Below, piece by piece: positions 51,878-62,854 of a stretch of 64,000 nucleotides of DNA. The first letter of the stretch is position 1, and each line of letters starts with the position of its first letter. The translations under genes and the position numbers were made by a program. The DNA lies in NCBI GenBank assembly GCA_963662175.1, contig OY759216.1:39387087-39451086 (forward strand). Reading direction: 5' to 3'. This stretch comes from Aradus depressus. Lineage: Eukaryota; Arthropoda; Insecta; Hemiptera; Aradidae. The notes beneath the pieces are model-generated. The model searched no databases. It was not told the origin of the DNA and saw only the letters and a program-made list of their open reading frames with translations.

Positions 51878-52650
51878 TTTTTTGTTTTTTTCCCGAGGGC
51901 TGATTGTATCACCGCAGGCCAGAGTAGGCCTATTGTGTACCCTGTATGTGTTGGTCCCTACACCAGTCTTGTTTCCTTAATGAAGTCCAGGATTTTGCTC
52001 CAGGTTCCCTCGATAACCTATTTCGTTATGGCAGACCAGAAGCAATAAAATCTCCTGCTGTCTAGTACCTTACACTGGCTTAGAATATGAATCTCACCAC
52101 ATTTCCTGCACAGAGGGCTTCTGGCGATGCCCATATTGTGTAGGTTTTTGTTCATATGACAGTGTCCTGTGATCAGCCCTGTCATAGCTCTTAGATCCCT
52201 TCTGCTCATATTCAGGAGCTTTCGGCTCCTTTTCTCTGAGGGTTCCGCAACAAAGAGTTTTGAATGTCTTTGCTTTGGGACCCCCCTCCAGAACTGGATG
52301 TGATTCCTGGTCAGCCAACCTTTTATTGCCGCCCTTGCGGTGCTCTTAGAGATCCCGCTGAAGGGTTCCGGTTCTATAGGTTCTCTGTCAGTTCCTGACC
52401 GGGCCAGTTAATGCCCTGGCACCCATCTCAACTCTACTCTATTTTGGTCCGTCAGGATTCCAGTGCTTGAAGGCATTTCAGGACGATTTTGGAATCTATG
52501 ATAGCTCACAGCGCTTGTCAGGCACACCCGAGGATGGCATATACTTCAGTTTGGAACACAGTGGGATATACTAGTATCTCCCTTGACTGTCCTCCCATGT
52601 ATTCCAGCTCCAACACCTTTCTCGGTTTTTGAACCATCTGTGAACTAAAC
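51878..52650 (-). mobile_element. RNase H-bearing LINE, 5'-truncated, inserted in family 1
   Basis: On the minus strand it ends in an A-rich tail at 51877-51891. Coding remnants in order: FTDGSKTEKGVGAGIHG (RNase H Asp), FQTEVYAILGCA (RNase H Glu), AIIDSKIVLKCLQALES (second Asp), LRWVPGH (RNase H), then post-RNase H residues. It splits a family 1 core unit, so it is younger than that copy. No target duplication was found with certainty. Confidence 0.8.
52018..52640 (-). pseudogene. LINE ORF2 RNase H and C-terminal fragment
   Basis: This is the RNase H region of an arthropod LINE ORF2, which removes RNA from the DNA hybrid during reverse transcription. Catalytic landmarks are visible but spread over several frames, showing at least two frameshifts plus a deletion after WVPGH. 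The C-terminal part MSRRDLRAMTGLITGHCHMN then IARSPLCRKC keeps a shortened CCHC-like motif (CRKCGEIHILSQC), where the middle residues have been lost compared with the 46-kb relative. It is dead. It is the same lineage as the 33.2-kb remnant. Confidence 0.75.
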
Positions 52651-52654
52651 GGGG

Positions 52655-52770
52655 CTTTGGTCACACATATAAAATTTCGCATGGATATATTCATCCTGTC
52701 GGCAGTTATTAAAGCCTTTAAGTTAAGTCTCCCCATAATTCCTCCCTTCCCATTAGTGTTTTCTCCTTCA
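52655..52770 (+). mobile_element. Family 1 element, continuation after the LINE
   Basis: ACATATAAAATTTCGCATGG, ATTCATCCTGTCGGCAGTTA and AAGTCTCCCCATAATTCCTC continue the core pattern broken at 51877. Confidence 0.65.
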
Positions 52771-52779
52771 AAGGCTGGC

Positions 52780-53195
52780 CATGAGGCACAATGCAACTAA
52801 CATGAAAACGTCTGAAAATTGTTCAAATATCAAACATTTTTGGATGACTACACTATATTTGGGATTGATTGTTCACGGTTATTGACTTGGTGGCATCTGG
52901 TCTGGAGAGGATGTAGCGAAGTCGTTATTGGATCAACGCCAGCCTGTTACTCCCCGCTGGTAAAAATGATCTCTTTACTATCTCAGACCATTATTTCCAA
53001 GAGTATAATGCTTGGTATGGAGATGGTCCACACTTTTCTGAGGCATCCTGCCTCTTACATCTCATTTGGGCTGGTGTACCTCAAGGATTATTATTACATC
53101 CATTAAATACCCTCTTAACAGCATTAGTCATAACTGTGATACCAGGAACAAATAAGTATAATGCCCTTCCCTATTTACGATCATTTAAATTCAAT
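52780..53195. other. Unassigned stretch
   Basis: An open frame (52819-53106, plus) is not recognised. It ends with GLVYLKDYYYIH, and just upstream 'CATTTGGGCTGGTGTACCTCAAGG' recalls the GVPQG box of a reverse transcriptase, so a decayed LINE fragment is possible but not called. Confidence 0.3.
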
Positions 53196-53199
53196 TTAG

Positions 53200-53478
53200 A
53201 ATGATTACGCCTACTACCATAGCGCTCTTCCGTCATTCTGGTGGACATGAGCACGACTCTAAAATGGGAGTCCACAGGTTTATTCACGTAGGTCTTTAAC
53301 GAGTATCTGATATCGCACAGGCTCTGGACCATCGATTAACGTCTCATCCGAAGGATAGCTTGCTCAAGGTTTTTTTCACTTATCAGATAAAAAATCTAAA
53401 GACCTTAACCGAATTTCGAAACTCCGATCTTGAACTCAGTAGGGAAGCGCGCTTCTTCTGAGCTACCGACGCCCTCAA
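53200..53478 (-). mobile_element. tRNA-derived SINE, diverged copy
   Basis: Inverted: CTACTACCATAGCGCTCTTC, TCTGGTGGACATGAGCACGA, CATCCGAAGGATAGCTTGCT, and the head GAGCTACCGACGCCCTC. The TTTTTTTCACTTATCAGATAAAAAA part resembles the 40.9-kb copy, supporting a second subfamily. Confidence 0.78.
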
Positions 53479-53504
53479 GTTAACTATTGGTTTTTAGTTT
53501 AAAC

Positions 53505-53592
53505 GGTCGTTTGGTTTTGCAGGAAGAGCAAAAACTTAGTTAAATAATCCGTGCTGGGGAAGTACACTGTCGGTGATCACCGACTTTTTTGT
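53505..53592 (-). mobile_element. Family 1 head fragment
   Basis: AATAATCCGTGCTGGGGAAG then TACACTGTCGGTGATCACCG ACTTTTTTG: the head end with its short palindrome CGGTGATCACCG perfectly preserved. Confidence 0.65.
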
Positions 53593-53821
53593 TAGTTGGC
53601 CCACTTGCAGTAGAATGACCCGTCGTCTTCTAACATAACTAATCGATTTCGACCAAAGGCCCACCCCAGTAGTTTAGTGTGAATCCTTATTTGGAGGAAG
53701 ATTTTCAAACAAAACGCTCCAGCGGTTTGGAAAATACGCAACAATTCACCCTCAAAAATATTTTGACATAAAACATAAATTTAGCACTCATCTAAAAACT
53801 AGGATTAATATATAAGTATTA

Positions 53822-54301
53822 TGGCAGTCACCACCAGCGCAGCGTACACAATGAAAGAATATTATATCACTTAAGTGCAACGAAACAACATATTTTAAGT
53901 GCATTTCTCAACAATGTAACTTTTATAAGTGGTCTTGTAAAAATATGACCCAGGTTCAAAGTTCACATTTATATAAATATATCTCTGGTGTTCGGGCAAA
54001 AGGGCTTAAGTCAAAATAAGTCTTGTGATCCTAAGGATTTAGTACATTTAAATATTTTTACAATATGTAACTGATTATTGGAATATTTTTTGTTTTTATG
54101 TGCTTTACCTGATTTGCACAAATTTTTCAAACCTTCAGAAATTCCCCTCCTAAAATTCAGATTTGCTGACTTAAGCCCTTTTGCCCAAACACCCAAAATA
54201 TCAATTATATTGTACTTAAAATGCACTTAAAATATGTTGTTTTGTTGCAGGTAAGCGATATGATATTTTCATTCTATTTGCTGCACTGGTGGTGACTGCC
54301 A
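53822..54301. mobile_element. Long-TIR MITE (480 bp) with TA duplication
   Basis: The ends are TGGCAGTCACCACCAGCGCA and inverted TGGCAGTCACCACCAGTGCA, with TA on both sides (53820-53821 and 54302-54303). The inverted similarity continues over most of each half (shared CAACATATTTTAAGTGCATT and GGGCAAAAGGGCTTAAGTCA), so the element folds into a long hairpin with a ~120-bp loop. No transposase. The TA duplication points to the Tc1/mariner group. Confidence 0.85.
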
Positions 54302-54309
54302 TATAAAAC

Positions 54310-54760
54310 TTTTTTTAAATAACTTTTTATATTTCTGTCCATATATGTATCTCAAATATTTAACGGGATATAACTTACAAAACCATTTAATATACGATTA
54401 GAGAGTAAATAGTCCTGACCCGTTATTTATTAGGGATATATGTATATTATAAATCATACAAAACATAAGTATATATTACATTTTACAAAATTAAATCGTG
54501 TTTTTCACACCAGGGGGTATTTCTTAAATGATAGATGCACTGAATTAATTTTTTGTTGTTGTTGTTGTTCCTCTTATTGTCGGAAGAGCTCACACAGATA
54601 AATTTAATTGGCCAGTCACAAATTTAAATTTATAGTTGGTTATATGGAGCTAATAATGTCTCTGCAAATACATGTTTATGTACCAGTTTATGGTCCTTCA
54701 TAGTTGGAGTTAATCGAAAAAGGAGGGGAAAAAAATTTGTATATTCCCACAATAAAGGGA
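54310..54760. other. Unassigned AT-rich stretch
   Basis: A TTG trinucleotide run occurs near 54554. The open frame 54630-54836 overlaps a family 1 head and is not a gene. Confidence 0.4.
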
Positions 54761-54764
54761 AAAA

Positions 54765-55215
54765 AGTAATCGGTGAATCACCGGCAGTTACTTCCCCAGC
54801 ACGAATTAATCTATTTAGTTTCCGCTCTCCCTTCAAAATTAATGGACCTTTTGGGCTAAAAATCTATATAGTTGATTTACTTTAAGAGCTTCTGATTTCA
54901 CGTACTACATTTCTTGCCAATACATTCATGACATCCGCAATTATTAACGTCTTTCAGTGAACCCCCCCCCCCCCCTCCTTTGACGAACCCTTTTCCCTTC
55001 GGCCGATTCCGCCGAAAACTAATAGATGTCGTCCTTATGCGGTTTTGAAGATAAAATTTCTTTACATTCATTCGATGGGGTGATCTTGGTCAGACAGACA
55101 CAGACAGCAACAGTTTTTTTGAAAAATTGTTGAAAACATGAAATTTCATGATAAATCAAATTGAATTTCTGATAAATCTTTTCTTATACCTCGTAGAGCC
55201 GGGAAAGTAAAAAGT
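54765..55215 (+). mobile_element. Family 1 element, complete single-core copy
   Basis: Head: TCGGTGAATCACCGGCAGTT, with a 13-bp palindrome, then ACTTCCCCAGCACGAATTAA. One core unit: CAATACATTCATGACATCCG, a C run, GGCCGATTCCGCCGAAAACT, ATGTCGTCCTTATGCGG. Tail: GTTGAAAACATGAAATTTC, then TTCTTATACCTCGTAGAGCC GGGAAAGT. The length is about 450 bp. It is the simplest full copy and the reference for the family. Confidence 0.8.
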
Positions 55216-55562
55216 TCAGATTCCCATCTGCCTGATACTAGAAAAAAAAAATTGTGGTTCATTTAGATTCCTTGACAAAAATTCAGGAGGTCCTTAGGTC
55301 TTTAGGTTCTGAGCTATAGGTTAAGGAGTTTTTTTTCTGAAAATATGCGAATTGCGAAAATATAATGCCTCTTTAATTTTTATTCAGGTTTTCGCGGTAG
55401 AACGCTCACAACTTTCACATCAAATATACACGCAAGACATCATTGTGAAAATGGTCAAAACTAATTCAGGGGACCTTAAAATGTGAAAATCCGTTGAAAT
55501 CTCGATCTCGGTTTTTGTACGATTATATACCTCCTTATACTATAGATATAAAAAAGTAAAAA
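55215..55562 (+). mobile_element. Family 2 repeat, 3' half
   Basis: GTAGAACGCTCACAACTTTC, CATTGTGAAAATGGTCAAAA, TCAGGGGACCTTAAAATGTG, GTTGAAATCTCGATCTCGGT and the terminal CCTTATACTATAGATATAAA AAAGT hairpin. Confidence 0.6.
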
Positions 55563-55609
55563 ACGCTGTTATGCATGTATATGCTAATGAAAATGTTTAT
55601 ATTGAGGCC

Positions 55610-55700
55610 TAGGCTAAATTTCGGACATTAGCTTCAGGCGCATGTCCATCTGAGTGGCAAAAGAACGCTCTGACAAACCTTCCACAGTTGTTAAAAAATT
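55610..55700 (-). repeat. Possible SINE fragment
   Basis: GCGCATGTCCATCTGAGTGG then CAAAAGAACGCTCTGACAAA recalls the CATGTCCACCAGAGTGACGAAAGAGCGCTCTGG block of the SINE. The match is diverged. Confidence 0.4.
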
Positions 55701-55766
55701 CTGTTAGAAAAGTTTCAATTCATTTTTCTTTGTTTTAGACTTTCTATATTATTACCACACATTAAA

Positions 55767-55975
55767 ATGATAGTATGGATACCAAACATTCAGCCAGTGA
55801 AGATATATCATTCATCCAGCCAGAGGTCCGTATGGATGCCATTCAACCCGTCGGCAGGAAGTATGGATACCACTTATCCAGACCGCTGTCAGAGTAGATG
55901 CCATTCAATCAGCCCGAGAACTGAACAGATACCATCCATTCATCTCACTGTCAGAATGGACATTTCTTCTTAAGC
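55767..55975. repeat. Degenerate tandem repeat (about 40 bp)
   Basis: Imperfect units around GTATGGATACCA..CATTCAGCCAG recur five to six times. Divergence is high, so the period is approximate. Confidence 0.6.
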
Positions 55976-56224
55976 ATGTTCAGAAAAAATTAATTTTGAT
56001 ACATTGAGGGAAAGCTGCCGTTGCAATAAATGCGATTTTAGATCTAGAATCTAATAGAGCAATAACCTATAGAAAGCTCGTATTTTTTGCCCGACTGGGA
56101 GTATACAGGGACGTTAAATCAAATAAACAAAGGCCATTTTACAGCTGTTGTAGTTATCAGTGAGTGGGGCAAAGGAATGGGTTCCTGGGGATTTGGGCGG
56201 AGCGTTGCGACGGTTGGCAGAAGA

Positions 56225-56405
56225 ATAGGGGATCTCAGTTAATATGAGTATAACCTGACAGATATAAACACTCGGAAGCTTACATAAAATAAAACTCCCA
56301 CCCCAATTCTTTATTATCATTCATGTGACACCAATATCGACCAAATAGGACAGAAGGAAAGTAGCATAACCTGATATAGATAACACCTCGGAAGGTTACA
56401 TATAT
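56225..56405. repeat. Short direct duplication
   Basis: GTATAACCTGACAGATATAA ACACTCGGAAGCTTACATA near 56245 recurs with changes near 56367 (GCATAACCTGATATAGATAA CACCTCGGAAGGTTACATA). Confidence 0.6.
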
Positions 56406-56826
56406 ATATGTGGTGGGCAGGTGTTTTACACCTAGGGACCTAAGCATCCAGTGCTCTTATCCCTTCCCTGGAAGCGCTGGACTTCCACCTTATTATATTA
56501 CCTGTATGTTTATATTTATACTAACTGAACCAAGCCCTTCATGAAGTGCTCAGTCTCCCAGTTTCCTTAATGAACCTGAGAATGCTCTCATAGTCCAATC
56601 TTCTAAAGTCTTCCTCTGCGATTACATCTCTACCAAAGATGCGGAATCTCATTCGCGCATATCCCGAGCAGATGCCCAGGAAGTGTGCCGCCGTTTCGTC
56701 CTCTTCCCCACATCTCTCCTTGACTCCCACAGTGTGTAGGTGTCTATTGAACGGACCATGTCCTGTGAGAACTCCAGTCAGTTGCCTAAGCTCGTTCCTT
56801 TTGAGGTTCACGATCCCGTCTTTCAT
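56406..56826 (-). mobile_element. 5'-truncated LINE, relative of the 45.8-kb copy
   Basis: On the minus strand it runs from GACGGGATCGTGAACCTCAA to the 3' untranslated block GCTTAGGTCCCTAGGTGTAA and a CATATATATATG tail. It is truncated at nearly the same 5' region as the 45.8-kb copy. No clear target duplication. Confidence 0.75.
56539..56826 (-). pseudogene. LINE ORF2 C-terminal fragment
   Basis: KDGIVNLKRNELRQLTGVLT then GHGPFNRHLHTVGV, followed by ERCGEEDETAAHFLGICSGY and YESILRFIKETGRLSTS to the stop. It is close to the 45.9-46.2 kb frame but lacks six residues before RCGEED, removing the first cysteine of the CCHC-like motif. The predicted ATG upstream lies in flanking DNA and is unrelated to the element. 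Confidence 0.75.
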
Positions 56827-56939
56827 AGTAACACTCATCTCATTCAGGGAGAAACGTGAGAAATTGAGATTTTTAACGACATAGTTTCTAAATAATAAAG
56901 TTTCCAAAACTTCAATAATCTACTTGACAAATCTCTTTA

Positions 56940-57018
56940 GGTGAGAGGGCGAAAAGTTAATTGATTAATTCGTTCTGGGGAAGTACATTGCTGGTGATCC
57001 ATCGACGACTTTTTTCAA
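56940..57018 (-). mobile_element. Family 1 head fragment
   Basis: TTGATTAATTCGTTCTGGGG AAGTACATTGCTGGTGATCC, then ATCGACGACTTTTTT. Confidence 0.65.
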
Positions 57019-57019
57019 C

Positions 57020-57835
57020 TTGTTGGAAAATTCTTTACTTGAAATCATAGAGCTGTAATAAATATACGAATAGATAAATATTTAATCTTATCAGTAGAGG
57101 ACCGGTCGAAAGGTTTTAATTTATTGTATAAATTTGACCATTAATCTTTCTATAATTGAATAAAAAAAAAAAGTTACTATCTATTAATTTTATCAAAACT
57201 TGTCTCTCTTATCTAAATAGAGATATTTATGCCTGAAATTTTTTTCTTACCTTGGAGATCTCTCTTAGAGGCCATTCATAAATATTAGGTAAGAATCAGC
57301 TTTGAAATGCGATTAAGTTTAGAATATCTTCTGTTTTGGTATTCAAATAGGTTTGTAGCACATTCCAAAGATTCTGGAATTAAATTTCTGGAAATTTTGA
57401 ATATGAATTTATGGCTCGATGTCGAAAAGATCTTTCTGCCTTAAAAAATAAGATCCAAAGTTACTTAAGTGAGGACCTCCAGAAACTCTCATCTCAGGGA
57501 TGTTTCTCCACTTAGACTCTAATAATATTACCAATTATTTGATTTAAGTTGATCCATTAGCAATCTCTGTTGGTTCTGATTGAGTTAAATTTCTCCTATA
57601 CTCTAACAGTATTGAAGAGAATGTTAGTTTTGAGAGGGGCGACATCTTGTAATTCAATAGGATAGCTCCAAGCTCCAGTCTTTATCTAAGTGAGGACCTC
57701 CAGAAACTCTATCCCAGGGATGTTCCTTCTTATAATGGTATTGTCCAGTCGATAACAATTGAAAGAATCTATATTATTCTTATGTTTAAAGAACCTTGCA
57801 CTCATCGACAAACATACGCTCAAGATCTAACGCGT
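57020..57835. other. Stretch with one internal direct repeat
   Basis: AAGTGAGGACCTCCAGAAACTC occurs at about 57467 and again at about 57687, each followed by a CAGGGATGTT phrase, 220 bp apart. No gene. Confidence 0.5.
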
Positions 57836-57839
57836 CTTA

Positions 57840-58445
57840 TAACTATGGATAGATGCTATGCTTATTGGATTTTGGTGAAACATAGAAAATTTCGTGTCGA
57901 TACATTCATTCTATCGGCAGTTATTAGAGTCCCCCCACCTCTTGAATCGTTTTGACTGAAAATCAATATTTGTCTACTTTAGGGGGTTACGAAATTTTAT
58001 ATGTGTATCCAGACATGCAATTTCGTGTCGATACATTCATTCTATTGGCAGTTATTAGAGTCCCCCCATCTCTTGAATCGTTTTGACTGAAAATCAATAT
58101 TTGTCTACTTTAGGGGGTTACGAAATTTTATATGTGTATCCAGACATGCAATTTCGTGTCGATACATTCATTCTATCGGCAGTTATTAGAGTCCCCCCAC
58201 CTCTTAAATCGTTTTGACTGAAAATCAATATTTGTCTACTTTAGGGGGTTACGAAATTTTATATGTGTATCCAGACATGCAATTTCGTGTCGATACATTC
58301 ATTCTATCGGCAGTTATCGTGTTCTCAGGATGACAGGATTTTACTTCTCTAGATATAAGGGAAGTTATGTAATCGGTTAGAAATTCGTCGCGAAGTTTTC
58401 AACAGAATTTCATGTTTTCCTCCTGATTTCAAAAATGAAAAAAAG
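57840..58445 (+). mobile_element. Family 1 element with three 131-bp core units
   Basis: GGCAGTTATTAGAGTCCCCC starts units at 57916, 58047 and 58178, exactly 131 bp apart, each with TTGACTGAAAATCAATATTT and CGAAATTTTATATGTGTATC. The units are nearly identical. A fourth partial unit ends at about 58318, followed by the tail hairpin region in reverse (ACTTCTCTAGATATAAGGGA AGTTATGTAATCGG). Confidence 0.85.
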
Positions 58446-58489
58446 ATTTATATGAGTGTCAAGATAACTCTCGATAGAATGAATGTATC

Positions 58490-58945
58490 GACACGTAATA
58501 TTATACGTTTGTCCAAAACCCTTACAGATTTTTTTGCATTAACACAAAATTTCATTTGTTAAATGCAAAGTCCTCAAAGGACGACACCTCTTAATTTTTA
58601 GCTGAATCGGCCAAAGAGAAGGGGGGCTCAAAGGCAGGGTTCAACTGAAAAACGCTGTAATGAATCGACACAAATTGAGTATAAAGGTACCAGAATCCCG
58701 AAAGAGCGCTCTGGTAGTAGGCGATAAGACCTTGTAGTTGAAAGCCCGCGCTTGAGTCATAAAACTGGCTTGAGCATGAGGATTCAGAAGCCATTTTGTA
58801 GTAAACTATTGACTTTTAGCACAAACCGTTAATTGGTTGTATTTAAATTCGATCTGGTATATTGCTGGATTTTTTTCTTATTTTTTATTTCATGAATCAA
58901 GGGGGCGGAAATCATGATAATTTCTTCGTATATTTGAGGAAGTAA
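58490..58945. mobile_element. Family 1 core remnants with a SINE 3' fragment
   Basis: Reverse core pieces (AGGACGACACCTCTTAATTT, CGGCCAAAGAGAAGGGG) surround CCCGAAAGAGCGCTCTGGTA GTAGGCGATAAG...CTTGAGTCATAAAA at 58695-58763, the 3' end of the SINE. The SINE was apparently inserted into family 1 sequence. Confidence 0.6.
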
Positions 58946-58959
58946 AAAAAACCTACATA

Positions 58960-59820
58960 GTAACATGTGATGTAAACATTTTACACACATTAACATTATT
59001 AATATATTATTAAATCGATTATTATTATTTGTATAAAAACAGCTGTTAGGAGTGAATTAACTTAATTAGTGATTAAATATACAAAGATGGACCAGTCGCA
59101 TTTTGTTTTAAAACGAAATGTGAACAACCAATGAATGGTCTACAAAAGACGACGGTCATCTGTTTTAAATAGTGAGAAACAGTCAATGTTGTGTTGTGAC
59201 AGTCTAGAGAGAGTTGTTTTAGGGTGTAGTGAACCAGTCTGAGTGAGAGAAGATGTAGAGGAGATGTAGGAGTGAAAATTATAACATTGGAAGTACGAGT
59301 ACGTACCAGAGAAAAGTACTTTTACTTATATGTATATATGCCCAAAATATAAAAGAATTATAAATATATATAAATGAGAAAAAATACTGATATAGTAATT
59401 AATTTGTAAGATTTCTTTAAAATAATTTCATGTTTTTAAATTTTTAGTCTTTCTAATCTTAAAATAGATATTCAATTCATAATGTAGGTTAAGAAAAAAT
59501 AAACCCAATATTTGTTGTCTAATTCTATGCTATTCATTTTCCCTATGAACCCAGAAAGATAATTTATACCTTTGGATTGCATAGTATCTTTAGAAGAAAT
59601 CTAATTGAAATAATAGTTGATTGAAATTTTTTTAAATACGTGGACTTTCTTCAAAATTCGATATTTTCGGAAACTACTGTAGAAATCAAAATTTAGTAGA
59701 AGACCAGCTATAATTTCTTCAGGAAATGTGGTAATTTAATTTAATTTAATTATTATTAATTTTATTAATTCAATTATTATTTATATATTTATTTCATTTT
59801 ACACCATTTTTTATTATTAC
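58960..59820 (+). repeat. Interspersed repeat (17.8/59.0 kb family), uninterrupted copy
   Basis: GTGATGTAAACATTTTACAC, AACAGCTGTTAGGAGTGAAT, CCAATATTTGTTGTCTAATT, ATACCTTTGGATTGC, AAATACGTGGACTTTCTT and TCAGGAAATGTGGTAATTTA. It serves as the empty-site reference for the interrupted copy at 17.8-19.2 kb. No stable open frame; class unknown. Confidence 0.65.
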
Positions 59821-59824
59821 AAAT

Positions 59825-60330
59825 AATACTTTATTAGACTTCCTAATAAAAACTTCAATAATTACTAATTTATAAATTATGATTACACTGAAGTAGGGGC
59901 TTCCCTTTCTCTCACAGTTATAAATAAATAACAATAAATTGAATAAACTCATTTTCAACAATTTATTCATGTTCATCGTTGTTGCCAGGAATAATTGTAG
60001 GACTTTTAAAGAATGACCGGAAAACGTGACATAAATGACATGGATTCCAAGACCTATCTCTTGGTATAATCTCCTTTTCTCTGATGACTTATCTGTTATC
60101 GTTATTCAGACGGATGCGGGTAGCTACTTCAGTTAAAAACGCATAAATAAGAAACCTTATAATCACGGTTAAAATTCTCTCGTCGTATATAAGAGGAGAG
60201 AGATCTAGAGACCAACATATTTGTTTGCGTGCTTCTAACCTTTCAATTTAAAATTCGCCCTCATAAATTCAATGAAGACATCCACAAGTGACATTTAGGA
60301 ATGATAAAAAAAAAATAATAATAATAAAAA
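59825..60330. other. Unassigned AT-rich stretch
   Basis: No gene recognised; a low-complexity open frame (59794-59976, minus) is not called. Confidence 0.4.
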
Positions 60331-60334
60331 AAAA

Positions 60335-60990
60335 GGCGTAGTTTAATCACTGGCGATGTACATCCCCAGAACGAATAACTCAATTAATTTTTCGCTCCCC
60401 CTCCAAAACCAGTCGAACGTTTGCGCTAATATTCAACAGTTGACTTACACAGGGGCTCCTAAATCCTCATTCTAAATTTTGTGTCAATAAATTGATGACA
60501 TCGGCAGTCATCAGGATTTTTAAATTGAGCCCCTGTCCTGATTGGGGTTTGACTTTAAATATTAAATCATGTCGATACATTCAATGCATCGGGAATTGTT
60601 GGGGTTTTTGAGTTTAACCCACTCTCTTCCCTTCTGCCGATTTTACTGAAAATTGATCGGTCGTCCTTATTATAACTTTTGTGTCGATACATTCATTACA
60701 ACGGCAGTTATTAGAGTTTTGGAGTTAAGCCTCTCTCCTAATTCCCCCCCCTTCCCTTTGGTTGATTTGACTGAAAAACAATAGGTGACGTCGTTAGAGG
60801 ATTCTGAGTTTGCATATAAATTTCGTGTCGATATATTCATTCTATCGTGTTCACAAACACAAACTAAAAGAATATTTTTAAAAATATTTGGAATCTCATA
60901 AACATGAAATTCCTTGAAAATTCCGTATCGAATTTTTGACCTATAACATAACTTTCCGTATACTTCATATAGCTGTGGAATTAATAATAA
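60335..60990 (+). mobile_element. Family 1 element, multi-core copy
   Basis: Head: TTTAATCACTGGCGATGTAC ATCCCCAGAACGAATAACTC. Three diverged core units follow (GATGACATCGGCAGTCATCA, CAATGCATCGGGAATTGTTG, CATTACAACGGCAGTTATTA). Tail: TTCCGTATCGAATTTTTGAC and the decayed hairpin TATACTTCATATAGCTGTGG. Confidence 0.78.
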
Positions 60991-60994
60991 TAAA

Positions 60995-62300
60995 TGATTA
61001 CATAACTGTTTTGAATGGTTTGGTGTTTGAATAATGATGAGTGTGATTTTCGTCAATCATTCTTTTGACAATTGAATGATTGAACAGATCAATGACTGTC
61101 TGAAAGGTTAAAAGACGTGTATCCATAGGCCAAGGGCTCTGCACTTAATGAAGCAGCAATTCAATTATGGTGACGTCACCGGCAATAACTTAGTTACCGG
61201 CAATAATTTCTGACCTATAGGCAATGCAATTTATCGAAGCATTATTATGAGTCAGTTATAACTTTTCAGCGTCGCGGCGAACCAATATTATCTGTCCTTC
61301 ATGATTCGTAAGCAATTACGAAGGGGGGGGGGGAGAGATGAAAAGGTAAAGAAATTTCCTATAGAGATATATTTTTTTTCTTGTGTGAATTATAAAAAAC
61401 AAGAAATTGAAAGAGAAAAACGCAATTTCATGTCATCCACGTATCGAAGTGGGGGTATCAATTTAAAGGATTTCAAGATTACATTATAAAAATTCACTTT
61501 TAAAAATTATCATGTGATTCTACTCTCATAATGACGGAGGGTCAAATGTTTTGTTACATTATATAGATAATTCAGGAACAGACTCTAAGTTGATTTCTAT
61601 CAACACGACGTCAGGTTGTGGCTCTGTTCGGTGATTGGTGACAGAAGGACCGTGATATCTCCATGCGGGGGGGGACCGCACTATTCAAATGTGTCCCAGT
61701 TTGTTGAGAGTCCTTCAGTCAGCTTTACTATCCTTGTCTCCATTTGCCTAAATACGACCCTTATTTACGTTTTTCTACTTATCTGTCGAATTGCGTATGT
61801 ATGATGTTTTGTATTATAAGGATTGAACACAGCTGTTATTGTTCCACTGTGCTGCTATCTACATTAGCCACGTCTCATTGTGTTCTTTAATGCTCTCGTA
61901 TACCCTTTTGAGGTGAGAAATTAAAGTTTGGAAACCATTTATTGGATACATTCTGTAGTTGAATTTTAACCCTCCATAGTGGCAGAGTAAACCCTTATAT
62001 TTAATATTTTATTCTGGGCAACCTGGGGTTAATTTGGACAAACCCCTATACATGTGTCTAATATTTTTCGATGGACAATCATCCTTCAAAATTTCATCGA
62101 AATTGATTAAGGGAGCTAGGAGCAGAGGCAGCTTTGTGAAGGCAATTTTTAGTCATTTTCGCGCTTAAAATTTTTTTTTCTTTGCTCAGAAGGCCCATTG
62201 GCACGAACGCTAAGAGACGTAACTACTATTTTTCGATGTAGAAACACGATAAAAAGTTTCAATGAAATCGGCGACCCACACACTGTAAGGTCCCCTTGTG
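60995..62300. other. Unassigned stretch
   Basis: It includes a G run at 61324-61333 and small open frames (61301-61489, 61616-61804) without domains. The 62030-62290 part reads like an old interspersed repeat but was not matched within the window. Confidence 0.35.
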
Positions 62301-62854
62301 AGTGAAGTGTTATTATGAGATGTTATTATGATTAATAATCTATGTTTATTTAATGAAAAAAAAAATATACATATACCTATATATATATATATTTTTTTTT
62401 TTTAAATTTATTGGTTGGTTGTGTTTTGTCTTAATAGTTTTTTTTTTAATTTATTTTATATTTTATTTTTGACTTGACATACATTCCATGCAACACCCCC
62501 TCCACCGAGGGTCACGTAGGTAAACTGAGGTAGCCCTCCCTCGACCGTTACGTACACATCACTGCACTCACTACACTGGACACCAACTCACAACACCGTC
62601 ACCACACACATCCACTCAAGTCATTATAAGGTAAATTTTTTATTTTTATTTATTTAGAGATATATATATTGTTTTGCATAGTTTATTACTACTTTCGAAA
62701 GTTGTATTTATTTTTATTATTTATTTATTATTATTATTATTTTGCTCTCTTTCATATATGTTTAAAAAAATTGTTTCCACCTCTTTTTCAATTTATTATA
62801 AAGTCTCTATTTATATCATTGTCCATAATGTTTAATTTGTTTGTTTACATTCTG

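Noticed and set aside
52819..53106. Decayed reverse transcriptase (GVPQG-like phrase near 53080)
   Set aside because: The similarity is limited to a few residues with no YADD or flanking motifs.
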